NCBI RefSeq assembly: GCF_900496995.4
Contig: NC_044009.1
Span: 12,618,001 to 12,682,000 of the forward strand
Direction: 5' to 3'
DNA: 64,000 nt
DNA from: Aquila chrysaetos chrysaetos
Lineage: Eukaryota; Chordata; Aves; Accipitriformes; Accipitridae
In this document: positions 58,991 through 64,000 of the stretch, piece after piece
Layout: each line of letters starts with the position of its first letter
Position numbering within the stretch: the stretch's first letter is position 1
The notes under the pieces: generated by a model
Told to the model about the DNA's origin: nothing
The model's input: only the letters and a program-made list of their open reading frames with translations
Database searches by the model: none
Translations under genes and position numbers: made by a program

Positions 58991-61900
58991 TGTCAATGGG
59001 TTATAATATGCTGTAGGAAAAAAATTTAAAGAAAAGAAGAGGGTTTTTTTTTGGTTTGGGTTTTTTTTTTTTACAAGCTTCTTACCGAGGGCACAATCTG
59101 GTTTCAGGTGTCTGAACTGTTAATGTGAAAGGGAAAACCTGCAGCTGTTAGCACAGAGCCTGGTGAAGGGCTTGCTTTCTCTCCTTTCCAGTCTTACAGG
59201 TCTCTAATCTCCCAGGGTGAGAGGCTCAGCTCCTCGCCCTGTCTCCTGGCACTTCCCCATGGCCTTCTCCAATTCTTTCATACAAACGAGGAGATTTTTC
59301 TCTGAGTGAAAAAGCAGTTTTGTCCAAATGCCAGGTGGATGTTTCAAGCAGGACCAGTCTGGTGAAGTTCGTGGGGAGGGTTCGCTCTCCTCGGACAAGG
59401 AATTGCAATGACATTGGCAAGAAGAGGTTTGGTTTCATCTGAAACCACCTGGTGAAATATGCTGGATTTGGAGCATGGGGTTATATAGGGCCCAAGGCTG
59501 TCCTTGGCAGTTCTGGTGAGGGTCTTGTGTTGCATGGTGGTCCTGAGGAGACTAGGATAAAACCTACATCCTAGCCACAAACTCCCTACCTGCATCTGAA
59601 CCAGGCAGGGAGACGGTCAGCATGGTGTCTTCTCCTGCTGTCTGGTGAAAATCAGGAGATGTTCACGGGGACTGAGACTTAACACCTTTCTCTTGCTCCG
59701 GATTGCTCAACTCGTGTGCTTGAGATGTGGCTGCTTGTGGTCTGTCTCCTAGCAAACCTTTCCTATGCACAAGACATAGACCTCTATCAGAGCAAGGCTG
59801 AAGACCTTGAGAACACCCCGCAGAGGCGTAGGGCATCCTCCAGGGTATGAAACTCCTCTGCTTGGGCAAAGAAAGGAAAACACACCTCCTGACTCCTGCA
59901 CAGACACTTTGGAGATTTGGCAGTAAGTTAATAAACTTACGTGTTAAACTATAGGCTCTCTCTGCTTTTCTTGAGAAGAGAGCTGGCATGGCTTCAGTGC
60001 ATAAGTTGAAGTTCAGAGTGAAGCAACCAAGAGGAGTTAGTGCCCTGCTGATTTCTGGTTCCTGAATGCCTGCAGTCTATTAATTTCAGGGGAGGGGGGG
60101 GGGGGAACCAGAGAGGTGAATTGAAATGAAGAAAACTGGTACAATCTTGCCCGAGCCCTGTGCCTGAGGAGTTGTGTCCCATCTCTTCATGTGATGCTAT
60201 GAGGCAGATACGGCTCATCCATCACTCTGAGGCATGCGTCCAAGCCTTCTAATTAGAGAATATAACCGGAGGTTTGGAGCTTAAACTGGTTCTGACCTGT
60301 ATTTTTTAATTAAGGCATTTTTTAATGTAACCCCTGCTTCAGGTCATCTGATAATACTAATCTGGACATAATGCCTAACCTTCTTAACCCTAGATTGTTA
60401 CTTCTGCACTTTAATGCCAGTCTTAAAGAAACATTGCCCCATAAATTTGATGCCAGGTACTAAACAGGAACAGAACCAGCTGTGAATTAAAATGTTCTTA
60501 AGGAATAATTAGATGCACCCTGAAGATCAGCTCCCAGCTGACATTCTTGGGTCAAAGGGGGTGTCCTGTCTTCCTATTGCCAACCCCGTCCCTGATAATG
60601 GCTCCAACTGAGCAGGGGTAGTATGTCCAGATGCTCTTTGGGATTGTTGTTTTCAGCTGGCTGATGGCCACCTATTCCACTTGCATCTTGGAGACCAGAG
60701 ATTTTTTATAAGCATAAGAGCACTGTGGAGGAGACCCTTGTTCCTATCAGCAGACGGAACGACTGATGAAGTCAAGGGATTAACAAAAGAAAACCAAGCA
60801 CTGTGCAATTTTATGAGAGCCTTTTTTATGGGTTTTTGCTTATCCTGTATTGTTCTGCACGTAGCAATATCATGCTGAGAATCACAGGGAGAAATGCTAA
60901 TTCAGTGTTTTTATATAGGGGAAACAGCATGCTAAGTGCATTCCTTAAGTCAATCCAGAAACCACCTCCTGCAAAAATTCATGAAAGGCATATGTAATGC
61001 CTTGTCAGGCTTGACTCTTTTATCTGGGATAGTTAAAATATTTTCACTAGGGGAAGAAAGGTTGCTGGGTGGTTTGTTTGTTTGCCTGTTTCTGGATAAA
61101 GATCTTCCGAAGGTGGAAAAACACCCGTCTTCCATCTGACAGGCAGAAAGGTGCTCTCCAGTGCAGCCCCCTGGGTATGGTTTGGGCTGTGATTTCCTAG
61201 GGCAGCCATCGTGGAGCTAATGACAAAATATACATAACCACAATTTTTTTCTTGCTTAGTGATTATGGTGAGCCTTCTTACAAGCAACCAGCATGGCATA
61301 CCAGGAGAGTAAGGCAGAGAAAAATCTTCCTCATCATCTCAAATACAATAAAAAGAAGTTGAGGAATGGAAAGAACAAACAATTTGACTGAAAGAGCCTC
61401 AAAACTCCAAATCATTGCCACCAGTTCTCCAAAGTACAGTGTTTCAAACATTCATGGCTCAATTTACCACCTATTTGATGGGGGGAGTGTTTACGACACA
61501 TTCTCTGCATTCCTTTACCAGAAGTGCTGTAAAATTGGACTTTTTCCCCCTGTATGTGATGCAGAGAATGACTCGCATCTGGAAAATTTACCTTATAGCT
61601 CAGCACTGAGCTCTTCTTACAGAAACTTACCTAAAGGGAAAATCAGATGTGACCCTGTACATTTGCTGCCCTCCAAGCGTGGGTGTGCAAATGTACCTTT
61701 GTATACTTAGGGTTAATTTGCATCATGGTAATAGCAGAAATGTAGAGATATGGGCTTATGTAGAGAATCTATAGGCTCTAATGGGAGAGAACTGGTTAAA
61801 TCAACGTTATGTCATGCCGAAGGGCAAGTTTCCCATGGTCATGGTTATCTATACTCTGTGTGGCAAGAGTGGGAAGGAGAAACTTGATGTTACAGTTGGT

Positions 61901-64000
61901 TAGGTTATCTGGAGGCGTGGAGAAGGTTGGAAATGCGGTGATCAGACAAGGCAAAAGCACTAAACACAAAATGTTTGTTACCTGTGCTCTAAGGGCATCC
62001 AGGGAAAGGTAGCAGAAAAGTGTGGTTAGTGGCAGTCCTTGAACTACTAGCTGGAAAGATCTCAGAGAAGGACGTTGTAGGAGGGAATGGTGCTGCTTCT
62101 AGCTTCACGGGGCGCTTGGAAAATGTCACTGGACATCCCTGCACTCCTGGTCCCGCAAATCTGCCACCAGGATCAGCCACTTGCATGTCACCAAGCTTTG
62201 GCTGTAGAGGTGTCCTCAGCTGAGCAGAAGACCCAGCCAGGTACAGCGACTGCGAGCTGAAGTTAGAATATGGGTATTAGATTAATGCTTTCTAAAGATG
62301 AGAGGGTTTTAACCATTGGAATAGATGTCCAAAGGATCTTGTGCATTTTTTCTCAGCTTTGTCTCAAGCTTATATCCATCATGCAGTGGCAGATTCCTCC
62401 TCAGCCCTGGGTTAGTGGACTTGATGGAGGAATTTCTGGGTGAAAAGCACAACCCGCTCTAACACAGGAGGCCAGGCTGGGTGTTTCTAATGATTTCTTC
62501 CTGCTTTCAAAGCTTCTGATTAAATCTGTGTTGTTTCCCACAAGTTGGGAGCCAAGCCCAGAGGGTGAAATTCCATACGATTCAGCGATTAATTCCACCT
62601 TCATTCCTGCATGCTGCCTGATTGCGAGATCTTAATTGGTGCAGAAAGGGGAATCACTCCTTTCCCAATACCTTCAAGACAGTAGCCCCAGCTTCCCATC
62701 AAACCTGCTCCTACAACACAACAGTGCTATAACTGCTCTTCCCAACTCGAGTGGAGTTGCTACCGTCTCTGCTGATGATATACGAGGGTGTCATGACTTG
62801 TTATGTCATGTCAGACGATGTGGTGGGATAATAAGAGCTGATGGGATGCAGCAGCAGTCGTTTTGAAATTGAAGGAAAAGGTTCTCTGTGCACCAAAGAA
62901 CACATCTGTTTTGTGGCATAATTCAAATTAACTTGGGGGAATTCGCTACATCTCGGGTGTCTTCCACGGTGACATGCAATGTAGAAATGTGGTCTTGGAA
63001 AGCTTTTATGAAAGCTCAGCAGCCAGAGCAGTTTTAAATTGCCTTTTTTTTTTCTCTTTTGATTAAAAAAAAAAGAAATTCTGATGGCAATTTCCTACTC
63101 TTGACTGATTCTACCTAATTTGCGCTTGCACTGATTGCAGTTTTATAAACAGGAATTCCAGGGCTATGTATCTCTCTACCAAGGGGGGAGATGTTTAGCT
63201 TTTCACCTTTTTCCTGGATGAAATGTGAATTGCCTGCATTAAACTTCTCTGTGTAGAGCGATGCTGGGCGACCAGAGAGCAGCCGTGCCTGCTGCTTCCC
63301 GGCTCACATGGGAGCACTCCAGTCCCCTTTGCAGGGACTCCCAGGAAAATCCCATCTATTAACTCCAGGTGCTCGGCTTGCACCCAGGGGAATGTGATTC
63401 AGGGGTTGATGTGTGCGAATGGAACTCGGGACCCTCCGGAGGGAAGCAAGCGTGCTGTGGTGAAAACTGAACCTCAGCAACCATGAGCCATGCAAGAGGC
63501 ATCACTGGGGGAATTAAAACTTTAATCCCTAAGGATGCAGCAGAGAGATTATTTCCAGGGCAAGGAAGCATGAGGTGGCTGCCGCTCAGGCTGCAGTGGT
63601 ATCTTCAAGCCTGGTCCAGATGACAGCCCATGCTTGCAAAGCTCAGCATCGTCCTCTCAAAGACAGAGATGGGTGGAATAAGGGTCCAGTGGGAGCCTAA
63701 AGGAGAGGGTTTCACCTTCCAAACATATGTCCTGGTGCTAGCTGAACACGCGGTTCCCCTAGCTGTCAACAGGCACCTTGTTGTTGGGAGCCAAAATTGT
63801 TCTGATACATCCTCTATGTCAACTGTTGATAAAGAGCTCTCTAGGTACCTTTTTTTTCCTTTTAATCTTAATTGAAGTATATCTCTTGCCTTAAATCTGG
63901 AGTAGAAGTTTTGAGCCTCTCTGAGCTTTGTAGAGATTGCAAAATCTGACCAATCCTCCCCACAGGAACATCTGGCAGAGGAATCCTTGTGGCTTGATCG
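58991..64000. other. Non-coding intergenic DNA to end of window
   Basis: No gene recognised. Contains T-runs at about 59044-59072, G12 at 60094-60105, and T- and A-runs near 63044-63075. An AT-rich stretch at 60240-60530 with TAATTA-type cores is a candidate conserved element. Short open frames (for example 61366-61710) lack any domain. Confidence 0.55.

Noticed and set aside
39204-61723. Several ATTTGCAT octamers (39204, 40997, 53747, 61716)
   Set aside because: Only slightly above chance for an AT-rich 64 kb on two strands, and widely scattered.
1-64000. Exons of IQCA1 or COPS8, the neighbours expected from other amniotes
   Set aside because: No open segment resembled either protein; they presumably lie outside the window.
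1-64000. CRISPR arrays, operons, tRNA or rRNA genes
   Set aside because: Vertebrate nuclear DNA; the direct repeats present are minisatellites with at most four copies, and no tRNA cloverleaf or rRNA core was recognised.

Overview
This is a 64 kb piece of a sauropsid genome, almost certainly a bird. It is vertebrate nuclear DNA: one intronless-CDS chemokine-type GPCR, a GT-AG intron in its 5' leader, AATAAA polyadenylation signals, a CpG-island promoter and homopolymer tracts. The bird call rests on a CR1 LINE 3' tail (about 3652-3764) and on the very low density of recognisable interspersed repeats. Crocodilians and turtles also carry CR1, so the class is likely rather than proven.

The one confident gene is ACKR3 (CXCR7/RDC1), the atypical CXCL12/CXCL11 receptor, on the + strand. 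Its layout is a GC-rich, TATA-containing promoter inside a CpG island (about 12360-13010), a short non-coding exon 1 rich in GGC repeats ending at 12691, a 4.3 kb intron (12692-17029), then exon 2 with 28 nt of leader, the whole 364-codon CDS (17058-18152) and a 3'UTR of about 0.9 kb ending after paired AATAAA signals near 19008-19031. Just upstream of the promoter is a 400 bp almost pure pyrimidine tract with a tandem C-run/TTTTTCTCT repeat.

The other ~56 kb look non-coding: about 11.8 kb upstream and 45 kb downstream, with no recognisable exon of the genes expected nearby from other amniotes (IQCA1, COPS8). Most open frames there are chance. The downstream side has features of a regulatory gene desert: AT-rich blocks that resemble conserved non-coding elements, an orphan CpG island (36600-37300), two weakly supported exon-like segments (36123-36188 and 45900-45987), several strikingly exact inverted repeats (22296-22315, 55128-55147, 58236-58272, 58724-58742) and small minisatellites. 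If functional, the likeliest role is long-range control of ACKR3, a gene with highly patterned embryonic expression, but this is inference.

No new multi-gene system is visible. The observations most worth checking are the triplex/G4-prone tract plus GGC repeats at the ACKR3 promoter, the receptor's tyrosine-free N-terminus and reduced C-tail phosphoacceptors, the orphan CpG island, and the exact palindromes in the desert.
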